A DNA stretch of 33,179 nucleotides from Bacillota bacterium (GCA_021810565.1 JAJZIM010000034.1:1-33179), one strand, 5' to 3'. Shown: positions 14,117 to 22,693, numbered from the stretch's first letter. The notes: a model not told the origin generated them from the letters alone. Made by a program: numbers and translations.

Positions 14117-14568
14117 GCGAGCAACCGCTGCTGCGGGGGCGGCGCCGCGCCCGGGACTTGGCGCTCAAGGTGCTCTACCAGGTGGACGTGGGGCACGCCG
14201 ATCCGGCCGAGACCCTGGAGCGCACGCTGGCGGGCGAGCCGGAGGCCGTGGCTTCCTATGTCCGGATCCTGGTTACCGGCACCCTGGAGCACCTGGAGGA
14301 GACCGACCGGCGCCTGGGGGCCGCGGCGGTGGGCTGGCGGCCGGAGCGCATGGCCCGGGTGGATCGGGCCGTCCTGCGCCTGGCGGCCTACGAGATCTTC
14401 CACCGCGAGGACGTGCCCTTCGCCGTGGCGGTCAACGAGGCCGTGGAGCTGGGCAAGCGCTACAGCGGCCAGGAGGCGGCCCGCTTCATCAACGGCGTGC
14501 TCTCTGGGCTATCCCGGGGCGAGGGCGGGACCGCTCCCGACCCGGATTCCCCGGTTGGTGCGTCTTAG
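14113..14568 (+). CDS. nusB: transcription antitermination factor NusB
   Basis: RNA-binding factor of rRNA antitermination; binds boxA with NusE. Visible family motifs: RGRRRARDLALKVLYQVDVG at the start, DRAVLRLAAYEI, VPFAVAVNEAVELGKRY and EAARFINGVLSGL. The conserved RRRAR segment lies upstream of the first conventional start (TTG at 14158), and no ATG, GTG or TTG exists upstream in frame. The only candidate keeping this motif is CTG at 14113, which overlaps the asp23 stop as CTGA and follows GGAAGGAAGG. That gives 151 residues, the normal NusB length. A CTG start is unusual but better than losing the RNA-binding N-terminus. Confidence 0.9.
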   Translation: MSEQPLLRGRRRARDLALKVLYQVDVGHADPAETLERTLAGEPEAVASYVRILVTGTLEHLEETDRRLGAAAVGWRPERMARVDRAVLRLAAYEIFHREDVPFAVAVNEAVELGKRYSGQEAARFINGVLSGLSRGEGGTAPDPDSPVGAS

Positions 14569-14579
14569 GAGGTTTTTTC

Positions 14580-15416
14580 ATGTTCAAGATCCTGCACAAG
14601 CGGCTTTTGACCGGGGTGACCAAGCTGTTCGTGGTGGAGGCCCCCCTGGTGGCCAGGCGCGCCCAGCCGGGCCAGTTCCTAATCGTGCGGGTGCGGGAGC
14701 CGGGGGAGCGCATTCCCCTGACCATCGCCGACTACGACCGATCTGCGGGCACGGTGACCATCGTGGTCCAGGAGGTGGGCAAGACCACCCGTCTCTTGGG
14801 GGCGTTGGAAGAGGGGGAGGCCATCCTGGACGTGGTGGGTCCCCTGGGCCGACCGGCCGAGCTGCCCGAGACCGGGCGGGTGGTGCTGGTGGGGGGCGGC
14901 TTCGGGGTGGCGCCGCTCTTGCCCAAGGCCCGGGCCTTGAAGGAGCGAGGGGTGCACGTGACCTCGGTCATCGGGGCGCGCAACGCCGACCTAGTCATTC
15001 TGGAGGAGGAACTGGGGGCGCGTTCGGACCGGATGCTGGTAGCCACCGACGACGGTTCCCGGGGCCGCAAGGGTCTGGTGACGGACGTGCTGCGGGATCT
15101 GCTCGACGCCGGGGAGGTCGTCGACGAGGTGATCGCCATCGGTCCGATGATAATGATGCAGGCGGTGGCCGAGGCCACCCGGCCGGCGGGGATCCGCACC
15201 CTGGTGAGCGTCAACCCCATCATGGTGGACGGCACCGGCATGTGCGGCGCCTGCCGGGTCACGGTGGGCGGGCAGACGCGCTTCGCCTGCGTGGACGGCC
15301 CCATCTTCGACGGCCACGCGGTGGACTTCGCCGAGGCCATCCGCCGCGGCCGCATGTATCGGGCCGAGGAGCAGGAGGCCCTAAGAGTTTGGGAGGCGGC
15401 AGGATGCCCAAGATAA
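14580..15416 (+). CDS. nfnA: NADH-dependent ferredoxin:NADP+ oxidoreductase, small subunit (NfnA / SudB type)
   Basis: FAD- and [2Fe-2S]-binding subunit of 278 residues. N-terminal ferredoxin-reductase domain with FAD-binding IPLTIADYD, NAD-binding VVLVGGGFGVAPLLPKA at about 101-117, and C-terminal cluster motif MVDGTGMCGACRVTVGG with Cys222, Cys225 and Cys237 (the Asp before them is a ligand in characterised NfnA). Pairs with the next gene, which it overlaps by 13 bp. The complex couples NADH, NADPH and ferredoxin by electron bifurcation; the same family is also annotated as sulfide dehydrogenase SudAB. ATG at 14580 has TAGGAGG ten bases upstream. Confidence 0.9.
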   Translation: MFKILHKRLLTGVTKLFVVEAPLVARRAQPGQFLIVRVREPGERIPLTIADYDRSAGTVTIVVQEVGKTTRLLGALEEGEAILDVVGPLGRPAELPETGRVVLVGGGFGVAPLLPKARALKERGVHVTSVIGARNADLVILEEELGARSDRMLVATDDGSRGRKGLVTDVLRDLLDAGEVVDEVIAIGPMIMMQAVAEATRPAGIRTLVSVNPIMVDGTGMCGACRVTVGGQTRFACVDGPIFDGHAVDFAEAIRRGRMYRAEEQEALRVWEAAGCPR

Positions 15417-16807
15417 GGCCGGAGCGGCTGACCATGCCGGTGCAGGATCCCAAAGAGCGGCGGCGCAATTTCCGGGAGGTGGCCTTGGGTTTCACCCCCG
15501 AACTGGCGCGGGAAGAGGCCGAGCGGTGCATCCAGTGCAAGAACCCCTTCTGTGAAGACGGCTGCCCGGTGCACGTGCCCATCCGGGAGTTCATCGATCT
15601 CTTGCAGCGGGACGATCCGCAGGGAGCCTTGGCGGCGATCCTGCGAACCAACGCCCTGCCAGCGGTGTGCGGGCGGGTGTGTCCCCAGGAGGACCAGTGC
15701 GAAAAGCTTTGCGTGCTGGCCAAGCGCTACCAGCCGGTGGCCATCGGGCGCTTGGAGCGGTACGTGGCGGACCTGGCCCGCGACGCGGGCCGCGCTGTGG
15801 CGCCGCGGCGGCCCCGGGGACCCCGGGTGGCGGTGGTGGGCGGCGGTCCAGCGGGCCTGACGGCGGCGGGAACCTTGGCCGGCTTTGGCTATCGGGTCAC
15901 CCTCTTCGAGGCCTTGCACACCGTGGGCGGCGTGCTGATGTATGGGATACCGGAGTTCCGGTTGCCCAAGGACATTGTGCGCGCGGAGGTGGAGGGCATT
16001 CAAGCTTTGGGGGTGGAGATCCGCACCGACGCCGTGGTGGGCCAAAGCCCCACCGTGGACGAGCTGCTGGAGGAGGGCTACGAGGCGGTGTTTTTAGGCA
16101 CCGGGGCGGGCCTGCCGCGCTTCTTGCACATTCCGGGGGAGAACCTGGACGGGGTGTACTCGGCCAACGAGTTCTTGACCCGGGTGAACCTGATGGGCGC
16201 CTGGCGGTTCCCGGAGTGGGACACCCCCGTGCGGGTGGGACGGCGGGTGGCGGTCATCGGGGCGGGCAACACCGCCATGGACGCCGTGCGCACCGCGCTG
16301 CGGGTGGGGGCCGAGGAGGCCATGATCGTCTACCGGCGCTCCCCGGCGGAGATGACCGCCCGCCACGAGGAGTACGAACACGCGGTGGAGGAGGGGGTCC
16401 AGTTTCGCTTCCTGACCAACCCTCAGCGCATCCTGGACGACGGGGAGGGGCGGGTGCGGGGCCTGGAGGTCCTGACCATGGAGCTGGGAGAGCCGGACCG
16501 ATCGGGGCGGTGCCGACCCGTGCCGGTGGCGGGGTCGGAGCACGTGCTGGCCGTGGACACGGTGATCCTGGCCCTGGGGACCAGCCCCAATCCGGTGGTC
16601 AGCCGCAGCCTGGAGGGTCTGGAGGTGGCCGAGTGGGGGGGCATCCGCACCGACGAGCACGGGGCCACCTCCCGCCTGCGGGTGTACGCGGGGGGAGACG
16701 CCGTCACCGGGGCGGCCACGGTCATCCTGGCCATGGGGGCCGGCAAGCGGGCGGCCCAGGCCATCCATCGGGATCTAGCGCAAAGGGGAGAGGCAGTTGG
16801 CGGCTAA
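15404..16807 (+). CDS. nfnB: NfnB-type large subunit (glutamate synthase small-subunit family)
   Basis: Flavoprotein of 467 residues. N-terminal domain carries two [4Fe-4S] motifs: CIQCKNPFCEDGCPVHVPI around residue 45 and CGRVCPQEDQCEKLC around 90-104. Then VAVVGGGPAGLTAAG (FAD) and VAVIGAGNTAMDAVRTA (NADPH), and C-terminal YAGGDAVTGAATVILAMGAGK. It is annotated in databases variously as gltA (NADPH-dependent glutamate synthase), SudA or NfnB; the adjacent nfnA-type subunit makes NfnAB the best reading. Start ATG at 15404 inside nfnA. Tightly linked to folD (11-bp overlap). Confidence 0.9.
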   Translation: MPKIRPERLTMPVQDPKERRRNFREVALGFTPELAREEAERCIQCKNPFCEDGCPVHVPIREFIDLLQRDDPQGALAAILRTNALPAVCGRVCPQEDQCEKLCVLAKRYQPVAIGRLERYVADLARDAGRAVAPRRPRGPRVAVVGGGPAGLTAAGTLAGFGYRVTLFEALHTVGGVLMYGIPEFRLPKDIVRAEVEGIQALGVEIRTDAVVGQSPTVDELLEEGYEAVFLGTGAGLPRFLHIPGENLDGVYSANEFLTRVNLMGAWRFPEWDTPVRVGRRVAVIGAGNTAMDAVRTALRVGAEEAMIVYRRSPAEMTARHEEYEHAVEEGVQFRFLTNPQRILDDGEGRVRGLEVLTMELGEPDRSGRCRPVPVAGSEHVLAVDTVILALGTSPNPVVSRSLEGLEVAEWGGIRTDEHGATSRLRVYAGGDAVTGAATVILAMGAGKRAAQAIHRDLAQRGEAVGG

Positions 16808-17648
16808 GATTTTGGACGGCAAGGCCACGGCTCAGAGCCTGCGGCAGGAGCAGGCCCAGCGGGTGGCCGCCCTCCAGGCCCGGGGGATCACCCCGGGGCT
16901 GGCGGTGGTGCTGGTGGGGGAGAATCCGGCTTCCCAGACCTATGTGCGCAACAAGGAGCGGGCCTGCCAGGCGGTGGGCATCTATTCCGAGGTGCACCGC
17001 CTGCCCCAGAGCACCTCGCAGCAGGAGCTTTTGGGGTTGATCGCCGGGCTAAACGCCGATCCCAAGATCCACGGCGTCCTGGTGCAGCTGCCCCTGCCGG
17101 AGAAGTTGGATGAGGAGCAGGTGATCCTGGCTATCCGGCCGGACAAGGACGTGGACGGCTTCCACCCGGAGAACGCCGGCAAGCTGCTCCTGGGCCAGGA
17201 GGCTTTCATCCCCTGCACGCCCCGGGGCATCCTGGTGCTTTTGGAGCGCGCCGGCATCCCGGTGGCGGGCCGGGAGGTGGTGGTGGTGGGCCGCAGCAAC
17301 ATCGTCGGCAAGCCGGCGGGCCTGCTTTTATTGGCCCAAAACGCCACCGTGAGCGTGTGCCACTCCCGCACCGCCAACCTGGCCGAGCACACCCGCCGGG
17401 CCGACATCCTGGTGGTGGCGGTGGGCAAACCCGGCTTCATCACCGCCGACATGGTGCGACCGGGGGCCGTGGTGGTGGACGTGGGGATCAACCGGGTGGG
17501 GGACCGGCTGGTGGGGGACGTGGATTTCGAGGGGGTTTCCCAGGTGGCGGGGTGGATCACCCCGGTGCCGGGGGGCGTGGGCCCCATGACCATCAGCATG
17601 CTTTTGGAGAACACCCTGGAGGCGGCGGAGCGCCTTGCCTCAGCTTAG
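16797..17648 (+). CDS. folD: methylenetetrahydrofolate dehydrogenase / cyclohydrolase
   Basis: Bifunctional FolD, 283 residues, interconverting 5,10-methylene-THF and 10-formyl-THF with NADP. Seen: PGLAVVLVGENPASQTYVRNK (catalytic Tyr/Lys region), VLVQLPLPEKLDE, DVDGFHPENAGKL, PCTPRGIL, VVVVGRSNIVGKP (nucleotide binding) and PVPGGVGPMTISMLLENT near the end. TTG start at 16797 after GGGGAGAGG, overlapping nfnB by 11 bp. In line with xseA, xseB and ispA, a common order in Bacillota. Confidence 0.96.
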   Translation: MAAKILDGKATAQSLRQEQAQRVAALQARGITPGLAVVLVGENPASQTYVRNKERACQAVGIYSEVHRLPQSTSQQELLGLIAGLNADPKIHGVLVQLPLPEKLDEEQVILAIRPDKDVDGFHPENAGKLLLGQEAFIPCTPRGILVLLERAGIPVAGREVVVVGRSNIVGKPAGLLLLAQNATVSVCHSRTANLAEHTRRADILVVAVGKPGFITADMVRPGAVVVDVGINRVGDRLVGDVDFEGVSQVAGWITPVPGGVGPMTISMLLENTLEAAERLASA

Positions 17649-18840
17649 CTTTCCCTGCAGCGTGGGGGAGCTGACCGCCTACCTGCGGGGGCTCTTGGAG
17701 TCCGACGCCCTGTTGTCCGAGGTGTGGGTGGAGGGGGAGATCTCCAACCTGCGCACCCCCTCCTCGGGCCATGTGTATTTCACCCTGAAGGATGCCCGTG
17801 CGGCCCTGCGCTGCGTGCTGTTCCGCTCGCGCAAAGAGGCCCTGCGCTTCGCGCCCGAGGAGGGCCTGGCGGTGGTGGTCCGGGGCGCCGTGGGGATCTA
17901 CGAGGCCATGGGGCAGTACCAGCTGTACGTGGAGGAGCTGGTGCCGGTGGGCCAGGGCGCCTTGTTCCTGGCCTTTCAGCAGATGAAGGAGCGCCTGGAG
18001 CGGGAGGGGCTGTTCGACCCGGCGGTGAAGCGACCCCTGCCGGCCTTCCCCCGGCGCATCGGGCTCGTCACCTCCCGCACCGGTGCGGTGCTGCGGGACA
18101 TCCTCACGGTGGGGCGCCGGCGCTTCCCGGGGATGAACTTCCTCCTGATCCCGGTGCCCGTGCAGGGGGAGCAGGCTCCGGCGGCGATCCGCCAGGCCCT
18201 GGAGCGGGCCGGCCGGGAGGAATTGGATCTGGTCATCCTGGCCCGGGGTGGGGGCAGCCTGGAGGAGCTTTGGGCTTTCAACGACGAGGGGGTGGCCCGG
18301 GCCATCCGGGCCTGTCCCGTGCCGGTGGTCAGCGCGGTGGGGCACGAGACGGATTTCACCATCGCCGACTTCGCCGCCGACCGTCGTGCCCCCACCCCTT
18401 CCGCGGCGGCGGAGATCTGCGTTCCCGACCGACGGGAGCTGGAACGGCTGATCGGGCAAGCCAGGGGCCGGCTGGCGGCGGCCCTGCGCCGCGCGGCGGA
18501 CCGGGGCCGGCTGCGCTGGATGAGGCAGGCGGAAGCCCTGCGCCGCTTCCCCCGCCGGCTGGAGGAGCGCTCCCACGCCCTGGACGCCCTGGAGCTGCGC
18601 CTGCGGGCGGCGGGCGGGGCGGCGGCGCAGCGGGGGCGCTCGCGGGTGGAGGCCCTGGCCGGCCGGCTGGCGGCTCTGAGTCCCCTGGGGGTGCTCTCCC
18701 GCGGCTATGCCGTGTGCCGCGTCTGGCCCGAGGGGCCGGTGGTGTCCAGCGTGGAGCAGACGGCGCCGGGGGAGCGCCTGGCGGTGCGCCTGAAGGACGG
18801 GCGGCTGTGCTGCGCGGTGGAGGAGGTGGGCCGGGAGTGA
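17635..18840 (+). CDS. xseA: exodeoxyribonuclease VII large subunit
   Basis: Catalytic subunit of ExoVII (401 residues), degrading single-stranded DNA from both ends. N-terminal OB-fold (EVWVEGEISNLR, SGHVYFTLKDARAALRCVLF), then the catalytic core with IGLVTSRTGAVLRDIL, LVILARGGGSLEELWAFNDE and VSAVGHETDFTIADFAADRRAPTPSAAAE in two parts, an Arg-rich helical arm, and C-terminal VLSRGYAV. TTG start at 17635 overlaps folD by 14 bp; 4-bp overlap with xseB (GTGA). Confidence 0.96.
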   Translation: MPQLSFPCSVGELTAYLRGLLESDALLSEVWVEGEISNLRTPSSGHVYFTLKDARAALRCVLFRSRKEALRFAPEEGLAVVVRGAVGIYEAMGQYQLYVEELVPVGQGALFLAFQQMKERLEREGLFDPAVKRPLPAFPRRIGLVTSRTGAVLRDILTVGRRRFPGMNFLLIPVPVQGEQAPAAIRQALERAGREELDLVILARGGGSLEELWAFNDEGVARAIRACPVPVVSAVGHETDFTIADFAADRRAPTPSAAAEICVPDRRELERLIGQARGRLAAALRRAADRGRLRWMRQAEALRRFPRRLEERSHALDALELRLRAAGGAAAQRGRSRVEALAGRLAALSPLGVLSRGYAVCRVWPEGPVVSSVEQTAPGERLAVRLKDGRLCCAVEEVGRE

Positions 18841-19046
18841 CGTTCGAGGAGGCTCTGACCCGGTTGGAACAGGTGGTGGCCGCGCTGGAGCGGGGGGACC
18901 TGCCCCTGGAGGAGTCCTTGCGCCTGTTCGAGGAGGGGGTGGCCCTCTCCCGGCGCTGCCACGAGCTGTTGCGTTCGGCGGAGGGCAAGGTGGAGGTGTT
19001 GTTGGCGGAGGGCACCCAGCCCCTGGAGACGGGCGGGGATGAGTAG
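18837..19046 (+). CDS. xseB: exodeoxyribonuclease VII small subunit
   Basis: Small subunit, 69 residues, with the family signature TFEEALTRLEQVVAALERGD, LPLEESLRLFEEGVALSRRC and LLRSAEGKVEVL. Start GTG at 18837 overlaps the xseA stop by 4 bp, and the 3' end overlaps ispA by 8 bp, so translation is coupled throughout. It binds the XseA arm and is needed for activity. Confidence 0.95.
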   Translation: MTFEEALTRLEQVVAALERGDLPLEESLRLFEEGVALSRRCHELLRSAEGKVEVLLAEGTQPLETGGDE

Positions 19047-19923
19047 GGAGTATTTGGCCCGCCAGGCCGCCCGGGTGGAGGAGCGGCTGCGGCGGATCCT
19101 GCCCGAGGACGGCTACCCGCCCCAGCTCTTGGCCGCCATGCGCTACAGCCTGCTTGCTCCGGGTAAAAGGCTGCGGCCGGTGCTTCTGATGGCGGCGGCC
19201 GAGGCGGCGGGGGGAGAGACCGAAAAGGTTTTGCCCGCGGCCTGCGCGGTGGAGGCCGTCCACGCCTACTCTCTGATCCACGACGATCTGCCCTGCATGG
19301 ACGACTCCGACCTGCGCCGGGGCCGACCGTCCTGCCACCGCGCCTTCGGGGAGGCCACGGCCCTTTTGGCGGGGGACGCCCTGCAGGCCCTGGCCTTCGA
19401 GCAGCTCACCGGGGCGGAGCAGGTGGCCGCCTGCGGCCCGGCGCGGGTGCTGACGGCGGTGCGGGAGCTGGCCCAGGCCGCCGGGTGGGACGGCCTGGTC
19501 GGTGGGCAGACGGTGGATCTCGCCTCCGAGGGGCGCTCGGTGGACGAGGCGACCTTGGGATATATCCATGGGCACAAGACGGGGGCCCTGTGGCGCGCGG
19601 CGGTGCGCATGGGGGCGACGTTGGCCGGGAGCAATGAGCATGCCTTGGCCAGGCTCACCGCCTATGCCGAGGCTTTCGGCCTGGTGTTTCAGATCACCGA
19701 CGACATTTTGGATGCGGTGGGGGAGGCGAAAGACCTGGGCAAGCCGGCGGGGGCCGACGGGGCGCGGGGCAAGGCCACCTATCCCGCGCGGTATGGCATC
19801 GCGGAGTCGCGCCGCCGGGCGAGGCACCTGGCCGGGGAGGCCCTGGGGCAGCTGGACGAGTTGGGAGACAAGGCCGTTCCCTTGGCCGGACTGTTGGAGC
19901 TGGTGCTGGAGCGCGATCGTTGA
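19039..19923 (+). CDS. ispA: polyprenyl (farnesyl/geranyl) diphosphate synthase
   Basis: Trans-prenyltransferase of 294 residues making farnesyl diphosphate or similar from IPP and DMAPP. First Asp-rich motif DDLPCMDD at 82-89, preceded by GKRLRPVLL, and second motif DDILD at 221-225; GGQTVDL and HGHKTGAL are also present. DDxxxxD spacing in the first motif is as in bacterial FPP synthases. ATG at 19039 overlaps xseB. Last gene of the operon; only 6 bp separate its stop from that of the convergent gene, leaving no space for a terminator. dxs, often next, is not here. Confidence 0.94.
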   Translation: MSREYLARQAARVEERLRRILPEDGYPPQLLAAMRYSLLAPGKRLRPVLLMAAAEAAGGETEKVLPAACAVEAVHAYSLIHDDLPCMDDSDLRRGRPSCHRAFGEATALLAGDALQALAFEQLTGAEQVAACGPARVLTAVRELAQAAGWDGLVGGQTVDLASEGRSVDEATLGYIHGHKTGALWRAAVRMGATLAGSNEHALARLTAYAEAFGLVFQITDDILDAVGEAKDLGKPAGADGARGKATYPARYGIAESRRRARHLAGEALGQLDELGDKAVPLAGLLELVLERDR

Positions 19924-19929
19924 AAAGGG

Positions 19930-20328
19930 TCAATATGGGCCGACCACGTCGCCCGCCCGGTTCGGCAGGGTCCACCGGGCGGCGGCCAGGAAGGACTGGG
20001 TTAGCTCCTGCAGAATGCGCCCGTTGCGGCCGGCGTAGTCCACCTGTAGGCGCTGCGGCCGCAGGCTGAAACAGGATTTCTGGGCGGAGGTGAAGCCTAC
20101 GCGGCACCTGCCCGGCTGCAGGAGCAGGATCTGAATCTCCACCACCTCGCCGTGGCTGTTCTCCAAAAGGCCCAGGAGGCCGGCGGGCTTGGTGGCCTTG
20201 ACCACGCCGGTGGTGGGGTCGGTCACGCGCAGACGGTACGGGGGCAGTTGCTGGATGGTTTCCAGGATTACTGGGAAGATTTGATCAGGCGTGGCTGCAA
20301 CATCCACATGGCAGCGTTTGATGGCCAA
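19930..20328 (-). CDS. unknown protein (132 residues)
   Basis: Reads KRCHVDVAATPDQIFPVILE at the start and contains RLRVTDPTTGVVKATKPAGLLGLLE, then EVVEIQILLLQPGRCRVGFTSAQ. The beta-strand-rich pattern with VDVAATPDQIF could be an SRPBCC-like or DUF1499-like fold, but I cannot name it. I chose TTG at 20328 because GGAGGT lies 6-7 nt upstream; an open frame continues to 20601 through lower-GC sequence without family-like features. Convergent with ispA, divergent from the CRISPR leader. Confidence 0.6.
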   Translation of the reverse strand: MAIKRCHVDVAATPDQIFPVILETIQQLPPYRLRVTDPTTGVVKATKPAGLLGLLENSHGEVVEIQILLLQPGRCRVGFTSAQKSCFSLRPQRLQVDYAGRNGRILQELTQSFLAAARWTLPNRAGDVVGPY

Positions 20329-20803
20329 CCTGGCACCTCCTCTTTGGGCGGGAGAAAGCTCCGGCCTATTTTTGTTATCGGACAAAAGGTCGGGATCTTT
20401 TGGATTTGCCGGACGGCGGTGGAAGGATGGTGCAGGTTGGCTGGGTGGGAGGTGCCATGGGGGCCGGAGCAAGGAACGGAAAAAAGGTGACGATCCGCCT
20501 ACTTCCGAGAAGGATTTTGGCAACCGGTGGCGAAGAAAAAAAGTGTGAGCGGGAGGGCCTGTCCTCCAAATTGCACCTTGGAAAATTGAAGACTGACCCA
20601 ACGTCCGAGTGATTCTGCAGGGGTCGATTAGCGGAAAACGAGCTGCGAGGAGCTAGGACGAGCAATCCCAAGCATTAGGGAGATGTGGCGAATCGGCGAT
20701 TCGGCCTGGGGTTTACATAAGGGGGTGATTTATGGGAGATATTTGCTGTACCGCGGAAATGGCCTCACGGAGCCGCATGGGAAGCGGCTTCGTGAGGGGC
20801 GCT
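20329..20803 (+). other. CRISPR leader region, no gene
   Basis: No protein is convincing here. GC falls compared with the core genes, and A-runs appear. The array side carries two notable inverted repeats: CGAATC-GGC-GATTCG (20689-20703), which repeats the GAATCG word found in the CRISPR repeat, and a 14-bp hairpin at 20763-20797. A promoter driving the array to the right must lie here, but no hexamer pair is good enough to place. A good ribosome-binding-site-like GGGGGTGAT precedes an ATG at 20732 that reads into the array; I treat it as chance. Confidence 0.55.
20763..20797 (+). repeat. 14-bp hairpin at the leader-repeat junction
   Basis: CCTCACGGAGCCGC (20763-20776) pairs with GCGGCTTCGTGAGG (20784-20797) with one G-U pair and a 7-nt loop. 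It lies six bases before the first repeat. No T-run follows, so it is not an intrinsic terminator. Confidence 0.8.
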
Positions 20804-22396
20804 GTCAGAATCGATGCCCCGAATCGAAGGGGATTGAGACGCAGGGCCTATGCCCGAAAAGCGACCGTACCCCAGTCAGAATCGATGCCCCGAATCGAAG
20901 GGGATTGAGACATTCAGGGCGGTGCTCGGCGTCCACGTCCGAACACAGGTCAGAATCGATGCCCCGAATCGAAGGGGATTGAGACCCGGGGAGAGACAGT
21001 CGCACCGCCCACTGTGAGCACAGGTCAGAATCGATGCCCCGAATCGAAGGGGATTGAGACGGAGTCCTCCGCCTCGTACAAATGCTCCACCAGGCCGTCA
21101 GAATCGATGCCCCGAATCGAAGGGGATTGAGACAACAGCGCCAGTGCCATCCCCGGGGTCTTGGGCAACGTCAGAATCGATGCCCCGAATCGAAGGGGAT
21201 TGAGACGGCGGCCTCGGCTGCCCCGGCCTCGAATGGGTCGAGGGTCAGAATCGATGCCCCGAATCGAAGGGGATTGAGACTAGAACCACCACCCGCGGAG
21301 GGGCCGATCATCGGAAAAGTCAGAATCGATGCCCCGAATCGAAGGGGATTGAGACCCCACCGCCCGAATGATCCCGTCCACCAGGTCCCGTGTCAGAATC
21401 GATGCCCCGAATCGAAGGGGATTGAGACCTGACACCATCGTCTTCTCCTCCTTCCTTCCTTTCGGTCAGAATCGATGCCCCGAATCGAAGGGGATTGAGA
21501 CGGGCTTCCCCTTTAGGGTGTACCCTCCATCCTCCCCCTCAGTCAGAATCGATGCCCCGAATCGAAGGGGATTGAGACCCGGAATGGGCAGACCCGCCCC
21601 CACTTGCAGGCTGTGCGTCAGAATCGATGCCCCGAATCGAAGGGGATTGAGACCCATCTCCTCCGGCGTGGACGGCTGCGCCAGCCCGTTGTCAGAATCG
21701 ATGCCCCGAATCGAAGGGGATTGAGACTCAGCAGCCTGGGATGGCGGCCCCCGATCCGTTCCAACGGGTCAGAATCGATGCCCCGAATCGAAGGGGATTG
21801 AGACACGAAGGCCTTCTCCAGAGCCGCGATCTGCAGTTCCTGTCAGAATCGATGCCCCGAATCGAAGGGGATTGAGACGTTCGGGGGCGAGGATGGCAAC
21901 GATCCTTGAGTTCAGTGTCAGAATCGATGCCCCGAATCGAAGGGGATTGAGACTCCACCTCTTGACCTCGTATACCCCCACCATTTTAAGTCAGAATCGA
22001 TGCCCCGAATCGAAGGGGATTGAGACAGCGCGCCAGCCGCAGGCCGCGGAGGCACAGCGCCGCGTCAGAATCGATGCCCCGAATCGAAGGGGATTGAGAC
22101 CTCATCGAAGCGCCGCCGGGGATCACCCACCGCCCGGGTCAGAATCGATGCCCCGAATCGAAGGGGATTGAGACCCATTTCGGCCACCTCCTTTCCTTCA
22201 AATTCCGCCCCCGTCAGAATCGATGCCCCGAATCGAAGGGGATTGAGACTATGCCCAGCGGTGGCCATCGTAACGGCAGCCGCAAGTCAGAATCGATGCC
22301 CCGAATCGAAGGGGATTGAGACGGAACCTGCGACAGGCCCGTGACGCCCTCCAGGGCGTGTCAGAATCGATGCCCCGAATCGAAGGGGATTGAGAC
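20804..22396 (+). CRISPR. CRISPR array, 22 repeats of 37 nt, 21 spacers
   Basis: The repeat is 37 nt, begins GTCAGAATCGATG and ends GGGGATTGAGAC, with CCCC/GGGG able to form a short hairpin. All 22 copies read identical, including the last. First copy 20804-20840, last 22360-22396. Spacers are 34-40 nt, mostly 36-38, all different. The 3' end ATTGAGAC corresponds to the 8-nt crRNA handle (ATTGAAAC-like), so transcription runs left to right, toward the cmr genes. Spacers at 21429-21464, 21954-21989 and 22175-22212 are antisense to what look like gene starts. Cas6 is not in the window. Several open frames across the array are artefacts of the repeat. Confidence 0.98.
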
Positions 22397-22693
22397 CGAG
22401 GCGGTATACATGCATGACTAATCCATCTAGTTGCCCCGAAAGGGGCGAAAGGAGGTCTATGTGCTGATGGTGGACTCCCTTCAAGCCCCTTGCCCGTACC
22501 AATGTTCGCGACACCGTTGCCCTCCTTGCCATATGCCTGACAGACAAGCGAAATCATGACCGGGGGACTCAATCGCCTTTGAGCGACCGCTAGTGGAGGT
22601 ATAGATTGCACCCAACGCGCTATGATATGAAGCATACTTTGTCTTGCTCCTCAGTATTCCGGCCATAAACACGAAATATGAAACAAGGAGCCT
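22397..22693 (+). other. array-cmr1 intergenic region with a GAAA-loop hairpin
   Basis: No gene seen. GCCCC (22433-22437), GAAA loop and GGGGC (22442-22446) form a stable tetraloop hairpin 36 bp after the last repeat. It has no T-run. It resembles a shortened repeat core (TGCCCCGAA...AGGGG), so it may be a decayed repeat or a processing structure. The promoter of the cmr operon should lie here or in the leader; I found no convincing pair. AAGGAG at 22685-22690 is the cmr1 ribosome binding site. Confidence 0.5.

Noticed and set aside
13504-14403. 299-codon minus-strand frame opposite asp23 and nusB
   Set aside because: Antisense shadow: asp23 and nusB on the plus strand are unmistakable, and the frame has no motif of its own.
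20329-20601. N-terminal extension of the unknown minus-strand gene up to 20601
   Set aside because: The added part is lower in GC, shows no family-like pattern, and a TTG with a well-placed GGAGGT exists at 20328.
20732-20908. Small ORF with a strong GGGGGTGAT ribosome binding site starting in the CRISPR leader and reading through the first two repeats
   Set aside because: The frame runs through the repeat and a spacer and stops inside repeat 2, so its content depends on the spacer. I treat it as chance.
22175-22212. Spacer 19 as a self-targeting spacer against the start of the gene at 9560-9856
   Set aside because: They share only AATTTGAAGG and a Shine-Dalgarno-like word; the rest of the spacer does not match.
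20805-22268. Many open frames on both strands across the array, all containing RIDAPNRRG or LNPLRFGASIL-like strings
   Set aside because: These are translations of the repeat itself, which has no stop in several frames. They are not proteins.
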